A stretch of DNA of 16,359 nt from Candidatus Kapaibacterium sp. Its GTDB lineage: Bacteria > Bacteroidota > Ignavibacteria > Kapaibacteriales > UBA961. Where the stretch lies: NCBI GenBank assembly GCA_023253875.1, contig JALRFC010000016.1:1-16359 (forward strand), read 5' to 3'. The translations under genes were made by a program, and so were the position numbers. The notes below the pieces were generated by a model. The model saw only the letters and a list, made by a program, of their open reading frames with translations. It ran no database searches and had not been told where the DNA came from. Positions 1 through 8,233 of this stretch are shown here, piece after piece. Positions within the stretch are counted from its first letter, which is position 1. The number at the start of each line of letters is the position of its first letter.

Positions 1-1
1 T

Positions 2-481
2 GAAGACATGAAACAAACAATGGTACAAGCTGAAGGCATTGGTTTGGCTGCAAATCAAGTAGGCTCTCCATTGTCAATAACAGTCATTGACATTTCACCT
101 GTGGAAGGTTATGAACATATCAAGCCATTGGTTATGATTAATCCAAAAATCACTCATTACTCTGATGAAGAGTCAGATTATGAAGAAGGATGTCTAAGTC
201 TACCCAATGTGAGAGAGCTCGTTATTCGTCCTGAGTCAATACAAGTAACATTCATGGATGAACAAGAAACCATGCATACTATGGAAGCAGATGGATTATT
301 AGCCAGAGTGATGCAACATGAGATAGATCATTTGAACGGAATATATTTTACCGATCGTTTATCTCAATTAAAGAGAACCTTATTGCAAAGTAAACTTCGA
401 AGAATCAGTAAAGGTGAATCAACTGCACAGTATGATATCGTCCTTCCTGATGGCTCAACTGTAATTATGGAGAAATCATAA
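2..481 (+). CDS. def: Peptide deformylase, 5'-truncated by the window edge
   Basis: Metal-dependent hydrolase that removes the formyl group from the N-terminal Met of nascent proteins in the cytoplasm. All three family motifs are present, numbering from the Met codon at position 8: GIGLAANQ (residues 10-17), EGCLS (60-64, with metal-ligand Cys62) and HEIDH (104-108, two His ligands and catalytic Glu105). The reading frame is open upstream of that Met to the window edge (codons for Glu-Asp), and deformylases normally have about 30 residues before motif 1. The Met at 8 is therefore probably internal and the true start lies outside the window. The C-terminus is short. The stop TAA overlaps the ATG of the next gene by one base (TAATG), which suggests translational coupling. 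The usual partner fmt is not seen on this side. Identification is secure; only the start is unknown. Confidence 0.95.
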   Translation, partial: EDMKQTMVQAEGIGLAANQVGSPLSITVIDISPVEGYEHIKPLVMINPKITHYSDEESDYEEGCLSLPNVRELVIRPESIQVTFMDEQETMHTMEADGLLARVMQHEIDHLNGIYFTDRLSQLKRTLLQSKLRRISKGESTAQYDIVLPDGSTVIMEKS

Positions 482-1467
482 TGAGAGTATTGGTTACAGG
501 AGCTACTGGGTTTATCGGAAGTCATGTAGTTGATACATTGAAGAATGCTGATACGGATATAGTATGCATTGCTCGACCAACTAGTGATCTTCGTTGGCTT
601 AACAATAAAGATGTTCATATCATCAATGCATCATTGGAAAATCCGGAATCATTGATTCCTGCAGTACAAGATATTGACATGATTATACATGTTGCCGGTT
701 TGACTGCTGCTAGAAATGATGAAGAATTTTTACGTGGAAATAGAGATGCTACAAGAAATTTACTTGAAGTTGCCAAAAACCATGCACCAAATCTTCAAAG
801 ATTTTTACATGTGAGTTCACAAACCGTTACAGGACCTTCACCTTCTTTAATTGAACCGGTACATGAAGACTCACCGCTTTTTCCAATCACAGCATATGGA
901 AGATCAAAAAGGGCAGCGGAAGAAGTTGTGAGAGAATATTCCAACTATTTTCCTATTACCATTGTCAGACCTCCGGCTGTATATGGTGAACGAGATACTG
1001 CGGTACTTACTTTTTTTCAGTCTGTATCAAAAGGAATTGTTCCATTGATTGGTTTCGATGAAAAAAAAGTAAGTCTCATTCATGGCATTGATTTGGCAAG
1101 AGGCATCGTGGAATCCGCCTTTAGTCCACATACAATAGGTGAAACCTATTTTATTTCAAGTGAAGATTTTTATGATTGGAAGCAAATCGCGGAGATTACA
1201 AAAAATGCATTCGGTAAATCATTTGTAATGCCAATTAGAGTTCCACATGCAACTGTCATGTTATTAGCCGGATTATCAGAGTTTTTTGGAAAATTTTCAA
1301 GTAAACCGCCTGTCCTTAATTATGAAAAAGGAAAAGATCTCATACAACCATATTGGATCTGTTCAGTAGATAAGGCGAAGAAAGACTTTGGTTGGAAGCA
1401 ACACATTTCGATTGAAGAAGGCATTAAGCGTACAGTCGAATGGTATATTGAACATAAATGGGTGTGA
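481..1467 (+). CDS. NAD(P)-dependent epimerase/dehydratase-like extended SDR
   Basis: Cytoplasmic Rossmann-fold oxidoreductase of the extended short-chain dehydrogenase/reductase class, 328 residues. The N-terminal nucleotide-binding motif is TGATGFIG (residues 6-13). The catalytic site shows Ser112/Ser113 in HVSS and the YxxxK pair Tyr139/Lys143 in AYGRSK, followed by VRPPAVYG, which is typical of sugar epimerases and dihydroflavonol-reductase-like enzymes. The C-terminal half (substrate domain) ends in the usual region resembling 'DFGWKQHISIEEGIKRTVEWY'-type segments. The substrate cannot be read from sequence; nucleotide-sugar epimerase, HpnA-like or steroid/flavonol-type reductase are all possible. 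It starts inside the stop codon of peptide deformylase, and its last 10 bases overlap the nucleoside transporter gene. Neither neighbour explains its substrate. Family assignment is firm and function is open. Confidence 0.85.
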   Translation: MRVLVTGATGFIGSHVVDTLKNADTDIVCIARPTSDLRWLNNKDVHIINASLENPESLIPAVQDIDMIIHVAGLTAARNDEEFLRGNRDATRNLLEVAKNHAPNLQRFLHVSSQTVTGPSPSLIEPVHEDSPLFPITAYGRSKRAAEEVVREYSNYFPITIVRPPAVYGERDTAVLTFFQSVSKGIVPLIGFDEKKVSLIHGIDLARGIVESAFSPHTIGETYFISSEDFYDWKQIAEITKNAFGKSFVMPIRVPHATVMLLAGLSEFFGKFSSKPPVLNYEKGKDLIQPYWICSVDKAKKDFGWKQHISIEEGIKRTVEWYIEHKWV

Positions 1468-2708
1468 TATTGGAAAATGCAATAGGCATACTTGGCATTA
1501 TTTTCATTTTATTTCTTTGTTGGCTACTATCAGAGAATAAAAGAGCATTTCCATGGAAAATGGTACTCATCGGACTCTCATTACAAGTTCTGATAGCATT
1601 ATTCATCATGAAAGTGCCTTTTGGTATATCACTCATGGCGAGTCTTGGATCTGCTATTTCCGGTTTTTTGGCATTGGCTTCAAATGGTGCTCAAATGTTA
1701 TTCGGAAACATTGCGAATCCATCATATACAAATACCTTCGGTTTTCAATTTGCATTCACCGTATTGCCGGTAATCATATTTTTCTCTTCAATCATGTCAA
1801 TGCTCTATCATATTGGCTTTATGCAATATATCGTGAGAGGAATGTCATGGTTCATGAGCAAAACATTAAAAACTACAGGTATTGAGTCCTTATCAGCTTC
1901 TGCGAATATCTTTCTGGGTCAAACAGAAGCACCATTATTGATCAGACCATATTTATCTACAGCTTCAAAATCAGAACTCAATACAATTATGGTTGGGGGA
2001 TTTATTACCATAGCCGGAGGCGTTATGGCAGGATATATTCAAATGGGTGTATCAGCATCTGATTTGATTACTGCCAGTTTAATGTCCGCACCGGCAGGAT
2101 TGATGCTTTCGAAAATTGTTATACCTTCCTCAAAGAGTGAGACGATCCTTTCTGAGACCACACCTGTACTTCCTGAAACATCAACAATTGTAGAAGCTGC
2201 TGCCAATGGAGCCATGGATGGCTTGAAACTATCTGCTGGAATTGCCGCAATGTTGATTGCATTCGTGGCAATCATTGCCGGTATCAATGCAGGTATTCTG
2301 AATATACACAATGCACTTTCGCAATATGCAATATGGTTTCCTCATGACTTAAAAGAACTTTTTGGAGTGATGTTTACTCCAATCGGGTTTATGATTGGTG
2401 TTCCAATACAGGACATTGACAAATTCGGAGCATTGTTTGGAACAAAAATCAGTCTCAATGAATTTCTTGCATATGCCGACCTTGCGGAATATATCAAACA
2501 AGGAAATCTGATGCCTAAGACAGTCACAATGGCTACTTTTGCATTATGCGGATTCGCAAATTTCAGTTCTATTGCCATTCAAATTGGTGGCATTGGAGCA
2601 TTGATACCAGAAAGAAAAAAAGATATCGCCGCTCTTGGACTCAAAGCAATGATTACAGGAGCCTTAGGCAATTTGCTCACAGCCACATTGGCAGGTTTAT
2701 TACTGTAA
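1458..2708 (+). CDS. nupC: NupC-type concentrative nucleoside transporter (CNT family)
   Basis: Inner-membrane symporter that takes up nucleosides with H+ or Na+. The 416-residue product is strongly hydrophobic throughout, with multiple membrane segments, and has the usual bacterial CNT length. Family landmarks are GQTEAP (residues 154-159), which forms part of the nucleoside site, LNEFLAY (333-339, conserved Glu335) and ALCGFANFSS (362-371, Phe366, Asn368, Ser371). These match residues known to contact nucleoside and cation in the Vibrio cholerae CNT structure (established knowledge; alignment done by eye). The ATG at 1458 overlaps the end of the epimerase gene by 10 bases in another frame. 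The first helix follows at once (residues 5-24), which supports this start. Nucleoside specificity and coupling ion are not determined. It has no nucleoside-catabolism gene beside it. Confidence 0.93.
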   Translation: MGVILENAIGILGIIFILFLCWLLSENKRAFPWKMVLIGLSLQVLIALFIMKVPFGISLMASLGSAISGFLALASNGAQMLFGNIANPSYTNTFGFQFAFTVLPVIIFFSSIMSMLYHIGFMQYIVRGMSWFMSKTLKTTGIESLSASANIFLGQTEAPLLIRPYLSTASKSELNTIMVGGFITIAGGVMAGYIQMGVSASDLITASLMSAPAGLMLSKIVIPSSKSETILSETTPVLPETSTIVEAAANGAMDGLKLSAGIAAMLIAFVAIIAGINAGILNIHNALSQYAIWFPHDLKELFGVMFTPIGFMIGVPIQDIDKFGALFGTKISLNEFLAYADLAEYIKQGNLMPKTVTMATFALCGFANFSSIAIQIGGIGALIPERKKDIAALGLKAMITGALGNLLTATLAGLLL

Positions 2709-2709
2709 T

Positions 2710-3489
2710 ATGGAACAATGGACATGCATTCTGACTTCAATTCCTAAGCCGGGTATAGGAGTCATACAATTGAATAGACCACAAGTACTCAATGCATTGA
2801 GTTTGCAAACAATGATTGAAATTGTTGAAGCTATGGAACAATTTGAACGATCAGCAGACATTCGATGTATTGTCATCCATGGCAATGAAAAAGCATTTGC
2901 TGCCGGAGCAGATATCAAAGAAATGTCCGGTGCCGGTTCCATGGAAATGCTCGAAAGAGATCAATTTGCCAGATGGGAACGCATCAGAGCGATCAAAAAA
3001 CCGATTATAGGTGCTATTTCAGGATTTGCTTTAGGCGGTGGATGTGAATTGGCCATGAATTGTGACATGTTGATTGCAAGTGAGACCGCTCAATTTGGTC
3101 AACCTGAAATCAATATTGGCGTCATGCCTGGTGCCGGTGGAACGCAAAGACTGACGAGAGCAATCGGTAAAGTGAGAGCTATGGAGATTGCATTGACAGG
3201 AAGAATGATCTCTGCTCGGGAAGCTTGGAGAGCAGGCTTAATCAATAAAGTAGTACCTGTCGAATCCTATGTACAAGAAGCAATTGCACTTGCTTCTGAA
3301 ATTGCCGGCAAAGCTCCCTTGGCGGTCAAACTCATTAAAGAATCTGTGTTGAAATCATTCAGCACAACATTGGAAGGTGGTTTGGAATTGGAAAGGAAGA
3401 ATTTTTATCTCCTTTTTGCATCCGAAGACCAAAAAGAAGGCATGAATGCATTCATCGAGAAAAGAAAACCAATGTGGAAAAACAAATAA
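2710..3489 (+). CDS. Enoyl-CoA hydratase (crotonase family)
   Basis: Crotonase-fold enzyme, 259 residues, the standard length for a hydratase. It is predicted to add water to trans-2-enoyl-CoA in fatty-acid or amino-acid degradation in the cytoplasm. The oxyanion-hole/CoA motif AFAAGADIKEM lies at residues 62-72. Both catalytic acids of true hydratases are present, Glu113 in LGGGCELAM and Glu133 in FGQPEINIG, with the same 20-residue spacing as Glu144/Glu164 of the rat mitochondrial enzyme (established). The segment PGAGGTQRL follows at 140-148. Retention of both Glu residues favours a hydratase over an isomerase or dehalogenase relative. The ATG sits one base after the transporter stop. No other beta-oxidation gene is visible, so the pathway (short-chain beta-oxidation or butyrate/crotonyl metabolism) is inferred. 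Confidence 0.92.
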   Translation: MEQWTCILTSIPKPGIGVIQLNRPQVLNALSLQTMIEIVEAMEQFERSADIRCIVIHGNEKAFAAGADIKEMSGAGSMEMLERDQFARWERIRAIKKPIIGAISGFALGGGCELAMNCDMLIASETAQFGQPEINIGVMPGAGGTQRLTRAIGKVRAMEIALTGRMISAREAWRAGLINKVVPVESYVQEAIALASEIAGKAPLAVKLIKESVLKSFSTTLEGGLELERKNFYLLFASEDQKEGMNAFIEKRKPMWKNK

Positions 3490-3499
3490 TAAACATACT

Positions 3500-4117
3500 A
3501 TGGTCCATCTCATATTATTACGACATGGCGAGTCTCAATGGAATGTTGAAAATCGCTTTACCGGCTGGGTTGATGTTGATATAACATCCAAAGGAGAGGA
3601 AGAGGCTCGAAATGCCGGTCTTGCTCTCAAAGATTATACAATAGACATGCTATACACTTCTGCTTTATTGAGAGCTATTCGTACCGCAGACATTGCATTG
3701 CAATCTGCTGGCAAAGGAATGATTCCAACGAAGAGAAGTGAAAAATTAAATGAAAGACATTATGGCGATCTTCAAGGTTTGAATAAAGATCAAGTCGGTG
3801 AAGAATTCGGTTCAGATCAATTAAAGATTTGGAGAAGAAGCTATGATATACCGCCTCCAAATGGTGAATCACTAAAAATGACACAAGAGAGAGTTCTCCC
3901 ATATTTTCATGAAGAGATCATCCCTGTATTGAAACAAGGAAAAAATGTACTCATTACAGCACATGGAAATTCACTCAGAGCATTGATTGCAGACTTGGAG
4001 AAACTCACTAAAGAGGAAATTCTCGAACTAAACATCGCAACGGGTAAACCAATTGTCTATACATTGGATGAGCAAACCCTGGAAATACTCGACAAAACAT
4101 TATTGCTACAATCTTAA
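3500..4117 (+). CDS. gpmA: 2,3-bisphosphoglycerate-dependent phosphoglycerate mutase, short type
   Basis: Glycolytic/gluconeogenic enzyme interconverting 3- and 2-phosphoglycerate through a phosphohistidine. With the start at 3500 the protein has 205 residues and begins MVHLILLRHGES. His9 in the RHGE motif is the phospho-acceptor, Glu85 in ERHYGDLQGLNK is the expected proton donor, and His155 in TAHGNSLRAL is the second catalytic His. The ERHYG-LQGLNK signature separates true GpmA from other histidine phosphatases. E. coli GpmA has about 250 residues, so this is the shorter bacterial form. The frame is open upstream to 3446, but those 18 residues would overlap the hydratase gene by 44 bases and do not resemble the family, so I chose the ATG at 3500. 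It lies 10 bases after the hydratase stop with no clear ribosome-binding site. Confidence 0.95.
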   Translation: MVHLILLRHGESQWNVENRFTGWVDVDITSKGEEEARNAGLALKDYTIDMLYTSALLRAIRTADIALQSAGKGMIPTKRSEKLNERHYGDLQGLNKDQVGEEFGSDQLKIWRRSYDIPPPNGESLKMTQERVLPYFHEEIIPVLKQGKNVLITAHGNSLRALIADLEKLTKEEILELNIATGKPIVYTLDEQTLEILDKTLLLQS

Positions 4118-4119
4118 TC

Positions 4120-4123
4120 GGAG
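4120..4123 (+). promoter_or_regulatory. Ribosome-binding site (GGAG) that sets the TTG start of rsfS
   Basis: GGAG ends six bases before the TTG at 4130. In this window, where most genes lack a visible Shine-Dalgarno sequence, it is the best argument for the TTG. The ATG at 4125 is in a different frame and opens only a short reading frame. Confidence 0.6.
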
Positions 4124-4129
4124 AATGCA

Positions 4130-4624
4130 TTGGCTGCATCCAAACAAAAAAACACACTCGCTCAAAGTAAAGCATATGCTTTGTTTTGTGCTAGGGTAAT
4201 GGCAGATAAAAAAGCAGAGAACATCTTGGTCATGGACTTGACAAAAGCCGACGGAGCTCCGGCTGAATTTTTCGTATTATGCTCCTGCTTGTCAGAGGTA
4301 CAAGTTGATGCAGTATCCTCAGGAATAGAAAGAGCAGGGAAAGAAGCCGGTCAAGGATTTCCTAAATCTGAAGGTTGGACTGCAAAACAATGGGTTATTC
4401 TAGACTATTTTGATGTTGTTGTCCATGTTTTTCATATGGATGCACGTGATTTCTATCGCATTGAAAAACTATGGGGAGATGCGGATTTCTATACATTGAA
4501 TGAAGACAAACTTTCGAAGATGAATAAAACGCAAAAACAACAGTATTTAACAGAACTTACAAAAGAACGTAGAATACCTGAACGATATCAGCACATTGAT
4601 TCTTTCGATGAGGATGGATTATGA
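4130..4624 (+). CDS. rsfS: Ribosomal silencing factor RsfS, TTG start
   Basis: RsfS (DUF143/Iojap family) binds ribosomal protein uL14 and blocks joining of the 30S and 50S subunits, lowering translation under starvation (established for the family). The 164-residue product has the family core: a first helix (about residues 14-25), AENILVMDLT, a central stretch with AEFFVLCSC, and the conserved block WVILDYFDVVVHVF followed by ARDFYRIEKLWGDADFY. The first in-frame ATG (4202) would remove the conserved first helix, and no in-frame ATG lies between the upstream stop at 4115-4117 and 4130, so TTG is the likely start. A charged tail of about 40 residues after the core is longer than in E. coli. 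The gene overlaps argS by four bases (ATGA). The frequent neighbour nadD is absent here. Confidence 0.9.
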   Translation: MAASKQKNTLAQSKAYALFCARVMADKKAENILVMDLTKADGAPAEFFVLCSCLSEVQVDAVSSGIERAGKEAGQGFPKSEGWTAKQWVILDYFDVVVHVFHMDARDFYRIEKLWGDADFYTLNEDKLSKMNKTQKQQYLTELTKERRIPERYQHIDSFDEDGL

Positions 4625-6264
4625 TGCATCGGTATATTGAATCGGCATTCAAACAAGCACTGCAAGATATCGGTATTGCATCGCCGAATCTCAATTTTGA
4701 AAGACCCAAAATTGCTGAGCATGGACATCTTTCGACCAATATCGCGATGACATTGGCAAAGGAACTCAGAAAGAAACCAATTGATATAGCTCAAGACATC
4801 CTATCACATCTCTCAGTGAATACATCCATTATTGAGAAGGTAGACATTGCCGGAGCAGGATTTATCAATATCCATTTACAGCCACATGCATTTCATCTTG
4901 CCATGAGGGATATGATTGCATCTGGTGCAATGTATGGTAAATCAACTATTGGGTCCGGTAAAACAGCAAATATTGAATATGTAAGTGCAAATCCTACCGG
5001 TAAATTACATCTGGGTCATGGAAGAAATGCTGCTATCGGTGATACTGCTGCCAACCTATTAGAATGGGCTGGGTATAAGGTCACAAGAGAATACTATTTC
5101 AATAATGCCGGCAATCAAATGAATATGCTGGCAAAATCCATTTTTGCTCGCTATCAACATATTCTCGGCAATGCTGAGTATCCATTTCCTGAAGATGGAT
5201 ATCATGGTGATTATATCATAGAAATAGCTCAACAAGCATTTGAAAAATATGGGAATGCATTATCGGAAGAAACTACTTCATCTCTTGAAACTGTAAAAAA
5301 GATGGGGGAAGAATGGTGTTTTTCTTCCATCATGAATACCCTCAAAAACATGAATATTCATCAAGATTCATTCTTCAATGAAGATTCACTGTTTACTGAT
5401 GGAACAATTCAGCATTTACTGAATGAATTGAAAGAGAAGAATCTGAGTTATGAGAAAGATGGTGCCACTTGGATGAAGTTCTCCGAGATTGATGAATCTC
5501 TCACAGATAGAGTCATAGTAAAAAGTACAGGTGAACCAACGTATCGTCTTCCTGACATAGCATATCATCGTACTAAATTCGAGAGAAACTATGATCTCAT
5601 TGTCGATATTTTTGGTGCTGATCATATAGCAACAATTCCTGATGTTAAAGCTGGTCTGAAAGCTTTGGGTTATGATATTTCCAAACTCTCCGTATTGATT
5701 TATCAATTTGTGACTCTTTGGGATAATGGCGAACAAGTCAAAATGAGTAAGAGGTCAGGAAAAAGTTATACACTGGATGAATTAATTGAAGAAGTCGGTG
5801 CGGATGTCGTGCGATTCTTCTTTCTCATGAGAGGAGCTCAAACTCAATTGGAATTTGATCTTCAGATTGCTCGAGAACAAAATGATAAGAATCCGGTCTA
5901 TTATCTGCAATATGTACATGCTCGTATTTGTTCATTACTACGACAAATCGAAGAACAACAAATACACATTCAAGAGAGTTATGATGCATCACTCTTGATA
6001 CATTCATCAGAATTGCAACTTCTATTTACATTAAGCAGATTTGAAGAAGTCACAATACGAGCGGCACAAAATCTTGAGCCGCAAATCATTTCAGAATATT
6101 TGCGAGAAGTTGCTTCAGCATTTCATTCCTTCTATCATGATTGTAGAGTATTGGGTACAGAATCAGAACTGATGAATGCAAGGGTACATCTTGCAATGTT
6201 GACAAAAACGGTCATTCATAATGGATTGACAATATTGGGTATTTCTTCACCAACTTCAATGTAA
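4621..6264 (+). CDS. argS: Arginyl-tRNA synthetase
   Basis: Class I aminoacyl-tRNA synthetase that charges tRNA-Arg; 547 residues, close to the usual bacterial size. The N-terminal Arg-specific additional domain (about 1-90) contains HGHLSTNIAM, the counterpart of the family's GDYQTN-type motif. The catalytic Rossmann core shows SANPTGKLHLGHGRN (122-136, HIGH motif as HLGH at 130-133) and a full KMSKRSG loop (Lys374-Gly380). The C-terminal DALR helical domain, which recognises the anticodon, spans about residues 430-547. Many ArgS proteins lack a canonical KMSK; this one keeps it. Two ATG codons stand in tandem at 4621 and 4624. The first overlaps the rsfS stop as ATGA, and either could be used. 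Identification is secure. Confidence 0.97.
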   Translation: MMHRYIESAFKQALQDIGIASPNLNFERPKIAEHGHLSTNIAMTLAKELRKKPIDIAQDILSHLSVNTSIIEKVDIAGAGFINIHLQPHAFHLAMRDMIASGAMYGKSTIGSGKTANIEYVSANPTGKLHLGHGRNAAIGDTAANLLEWAGYKVTREYYFNNAGNQMNMLAKSIFARYQHILGNAEYPFPEDGYHGDYIIEIAQQAFEKYGNALSEETTSSLETVKKMGEEWCFSSIMNTLKNMNIHQDSFFNEDSLFTDGTIQHLLNELKEKNLSYEKDGATWMKFSEIDESLTDRVIVKSTGEPTYRLPDIAYHRTKFERNYDLIVDIFGADHIATIPDVKAGLKALGYDISKLSVLIYQFVTLWDNGEQVKMSKRSGKSYTLDELIEEVGADVVRFFFLMRGAQTQLEFDLQIAREQNDKNPVYYLQYVHARICSLLRQIEEQQIHIQESYDASLLIHSSELQLLFTLSRFEEVTIRAAQNLEPQIISEYLREVASAFHSFYHDCRVLGTESELMNARVHLAMLTKTVIHNGLTILGISSPTSM

Positions 6265-6274
6265 GGACACAATC

Positions 6275-6526
6275 ATGGAAACTCCGCAAATAGGTGGGTA
6301 TAAATCCATCAGAATGGAAATGGAACCAGGCACATATTACTGGTGCTCATGTGGTAAATCTTCCAATCAACCATTCTGTGATGGATCACATAAAGGTTCA
6401 TCTTTTTCACCAATGGCTGTAGAAATAACAGAAACAAAGACAGTATCATGGTGTACATGTAAGCATAGCGCCAATCAACCATTTTGCGATGGTGCTCATA
6501 AACAATTGACTCCACCACAAGAATAA
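6275..6526 (+). CDS. Tandem CDGSH iron-sulfur domain protein
   Basis: Small 83-residue protein carrying two complete CDGSH-type 2Fe-2S motifs. The first has ligands Cys24, Cys26, Cys35 and His39 (CSC...NQPFCDGSH) and the second Cys60, Cys62, Cys71 and His75 (CTC...NQPFCDGAH). Each thus has the 3Cys-1His set known from mitoNEET. Two motifs in one chain resemble the monomeric CISD3/MiNT type rather than dimeric mitoNEET (established family knowledge). There is no signal peptide or membrane anchor, so it is probably cytoplasmic. The role is not known from sequence; electron or cluster transfer is the family expectation. The AAGG just before the ATG overlaps the argS stop and gives a plausible ribosome-binding site. 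It sits between argS and parA with no obvious redox partner. Confidence 0.92.
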   Translation: METPQIGGYKSIRMEMEPGTYYWCSCGKSSNQPFCDGSHKGSSFSPMAVEITETKTVSWCTCKHSANQPFCDGAHKQLTPPQE

Positions 6527-6537
6527 TCTACGATAAC

Positions 6538-7323
6538 ATGGCGAAAATAATCGCGATTGCAAATCAAAAAGGCGGAGTTGGGAAGACCACCTCCGCTGTC
6601 AATATAGCCGCATCTTTAGCAGCAGCGGAAAAAAAGACATTACTTATAGATATTGATCCACAGGCAAATGCTTCGAATGGATTAGGGATTGATACGAAAA
6701 GTCTGGATCATACAGTATATGAAGTATTGATTGGTTCATCCCTCGTAACTGATGCTATTGTTTCTACCATGATGCCATTCTTATCAGTTTTGCCATCGCA
6801 TATCAATCTTGTTGGTGCAGAAATAGAGATGATTGACCTTCAAGAACGTGAATATGTTTTGAAACAGGCATTATCTACTATCAAAGATAATTATGATTAT
6901 ATGATTATAGATTGTCCTCCTTCACTTGGTATACTTACACTGAATGGATTATCTGCTGCAAATTCAGTCCTCATTCCCGTACAATGTGAATATTATGCTC
7001 TGGAAGGTCTTGGTCAATTATTGAATACCATATCCATAGTACGAAAACATTTGAATCCTGCTTTGGACATCGAAGGTGTATTGCTTACCATGTTTGATGG
7101 TCGTTTGAGATTATCCCAACAAGTGGAACAAGAAGTCAGAAAGCATTTTGAGGATAAGGTCATGAAAACCGTCATCCAAAGAAATGTACGTTTGTCTGAA
7201 TCTCCAAGTCATGGTAAACCCATCGTATTATATGATGCATTGAGTACAGGCGCACGGAATTATCTGGACTTGGCAATGGAAATCATAGAGAATAATGCTC
7301 ATCAATTTGGCAAGCAATCATGA
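6538..7323 (+). CDS. parA: Chromosome-partitioning ATPase ParA (Soj type)
   Basis: MinD/ParA-family ATPase that binds DNA non-specifically and works with ParB to segregate chromosome origins. The 261-residue protein begins almost directly with the deviant Walker A motif KGGVGKTT (residues 11-18, with signature Lys11). This is followed by the Walker A' segment LLIDIDPQANAS (35-46) and Walker B YMIIDCPPSLG (121-131, Asp125). It lacks the N-terminal helix-turn-helix of plasmid type Ia ParA proteins, so it is the small chromosomal (Soj) form. The parB ATG overlaps the parA stop (ATGA, 7320-7323). The typical origin neighbours rsmG and mnmG are not present in this window. Confidence 0.96.
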   Translation: MAKIIAIANQKGGVGKTTSAVNIAASLAAAEKKTLLIDIDPQANASNGLGIDTKSLDHTVYEVLIGSSLVTDAIVSTMMPFLSVLPSHINLVGAEIEMIDLQEREYVLKQALSTIKDNYDYMIIDCPPSLGILTLNGLSAANSVLIPVQCEYYALEGLGQLLNTISIVRKHLNPALDIEGVLLTMFDGRLRLSQQVEQEVRKHFEDKVMKTVIQRNVRLSESPSHGKPIVLYDALSTGARNYLDLAMEIIENNAHQFGKQS

Positions 7324-8228
7324 AACAAACAGGACTTGGGAAAGGGCTTGGAGCACTTATCCAACAATCTCCATCATCAGTGAATCCTGTTCAAAATGAA
7401 ATGGATTCTCAAAAGACTATTGAGATTGAAATCACGAAAATCAAAACAAATCCTTTTCAGCCTCGCGTCATTTTTGATCCTGAAGCATTAAAAGAACTTG
7501 TTGATTCCATCAAAATACATGGTGTCATCCAGCCAATTGCAGTAAGGAAGTCCGGAAATGCATATGAGCTTATTGCCGGTGAGCGAAGAATCAGAGCTTC
7601 CATTGAAGCCGGACTTGATACCATACCTGCAATGGTATTGGATATTGACTCAGATCAAACAATGATTGAACTTGCAATCATTGAAAATGTTCAAAGAGAA
7701 AATCTCAATGATATAGAAGTTGCTATGGGCTATGCACTTTTGATGGAAAAGTGTCATCTCACACAAGAAGAAGTCGCACAAAAAGTTGGTAAAGATCGCG
7801 CGACCATTTCCAATTTTTTGAGATTACTCAAATTACCTATAGAGATACAGCAAAAACTTGCGATGCGTGAAATTTCAAATGGTCATGCCAGAGCTTTACT
7901 TTCATTGACTTCGACAGATAATCAAAAGATGCTTGCCGATAAAATCATACACGAAGATTTATCGGTTCGAGAAACTGAGCAAATCATTCGTGAAATGATG
8001 GGTGGAGGCAAGAAAGCTAAAAAAACAGCATCAAGAAAACATGCAAAAAGTGCAAAACAGGTCCAAACTCTGAGTAATGATGTTTTGGCTTTGGAAGACA
8101 GTTTGCGAGAACATTTTACGACACAAGTTGCAATTCAACTCAAAGAACATGAGACCGGGAAAATAGAAATTGCATTTTTCTCACTTGATGACTTGCAAAG
8201 AGTTATTGAACTGATCTTACACAAATAG
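7320..8228 (+). CDS. parB: Chromosome-partitioning protein ParB (Spo0J type)
   Basis: parS-binding CTPase clamp that loads at centromere sites and stimulates ParA. The 302-residue layout is canonical. The N-terminal GLGKGLGALI (residues 5-14) is the ParA-stimulating region. NPFQPR (44-49) opens the ParB/Srx domain, with the CTP-binding GERRIRA at 87-93 and ENVQREN at 122-128. A helix-turn-helix follows at about 147-173 (LTQEEVAQKVGKDRATISNF). A Lys/Ala-rich linker covers about 230-247, and a C-terminal dimerisation domain runs to 302. It is translationally coupled to parA by a four-base overlap. I looked for the 16-base parS palindrome and saw none in the window; in many bacteria parS lies in or near these genes. 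Confidence 0.96.
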   Translation: MKQTGLGKGLGALIQQSPSSVNPVQNEMDSQKTIEIEITKIKTNPFQPRVIFDPEALKELVDSIKIHGVIQPIAVRKSGNAYELIAGERRIRASIEAGLDTIPAMVLDIDSDQTMIELAIIENVQRENLNDIEVAMGYALLMEKCHLTQEEVAQKVGKDRATISNFLRLLKLPIEIQQKLAMREISNGHARALLSLTSTDNQKMLADKIIHEDLSVRETEQIIREMMGGGKKAKKTASRKHAKSAKQVQTLSNDVLALEDSLREHFTTQVAIQLKEHETGKIEIAFFSLDDLQRVIELILHK

Positions 8229-8233
8229 TTCCT

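Noticed and set aside
1553..1885. 110-codon alternative frame inside the nucleoside transporter gene
   Set aside because: It is a frame shadow rich in Cys, Trp, His and Ile with no start signal; the overlapping frame encodes a full CNT transporter.
3446..3499. Upstream extension of the phosphoglycerate mutase frame by 18 residues
   Set aside because: It would overlap the hydratase gene by 44 bases, and its residues do not resemble GpmA, whose proteins start just before the RHGE motif.
4443..4448. CACGTG hexamer in rsfS, considered as a parS core
   Set aside because: Its flanks (GGATG and ATTTC) do not match the TGTTT/AAACA arms of parS; it lies in conserved coding sequence.
5416..5736. 106-codon open frame on the - strand inside argS
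   Set aside because: It lies opposite the catalytic domain of argS, has a composition dictated by that gene and shows no domain of its own.
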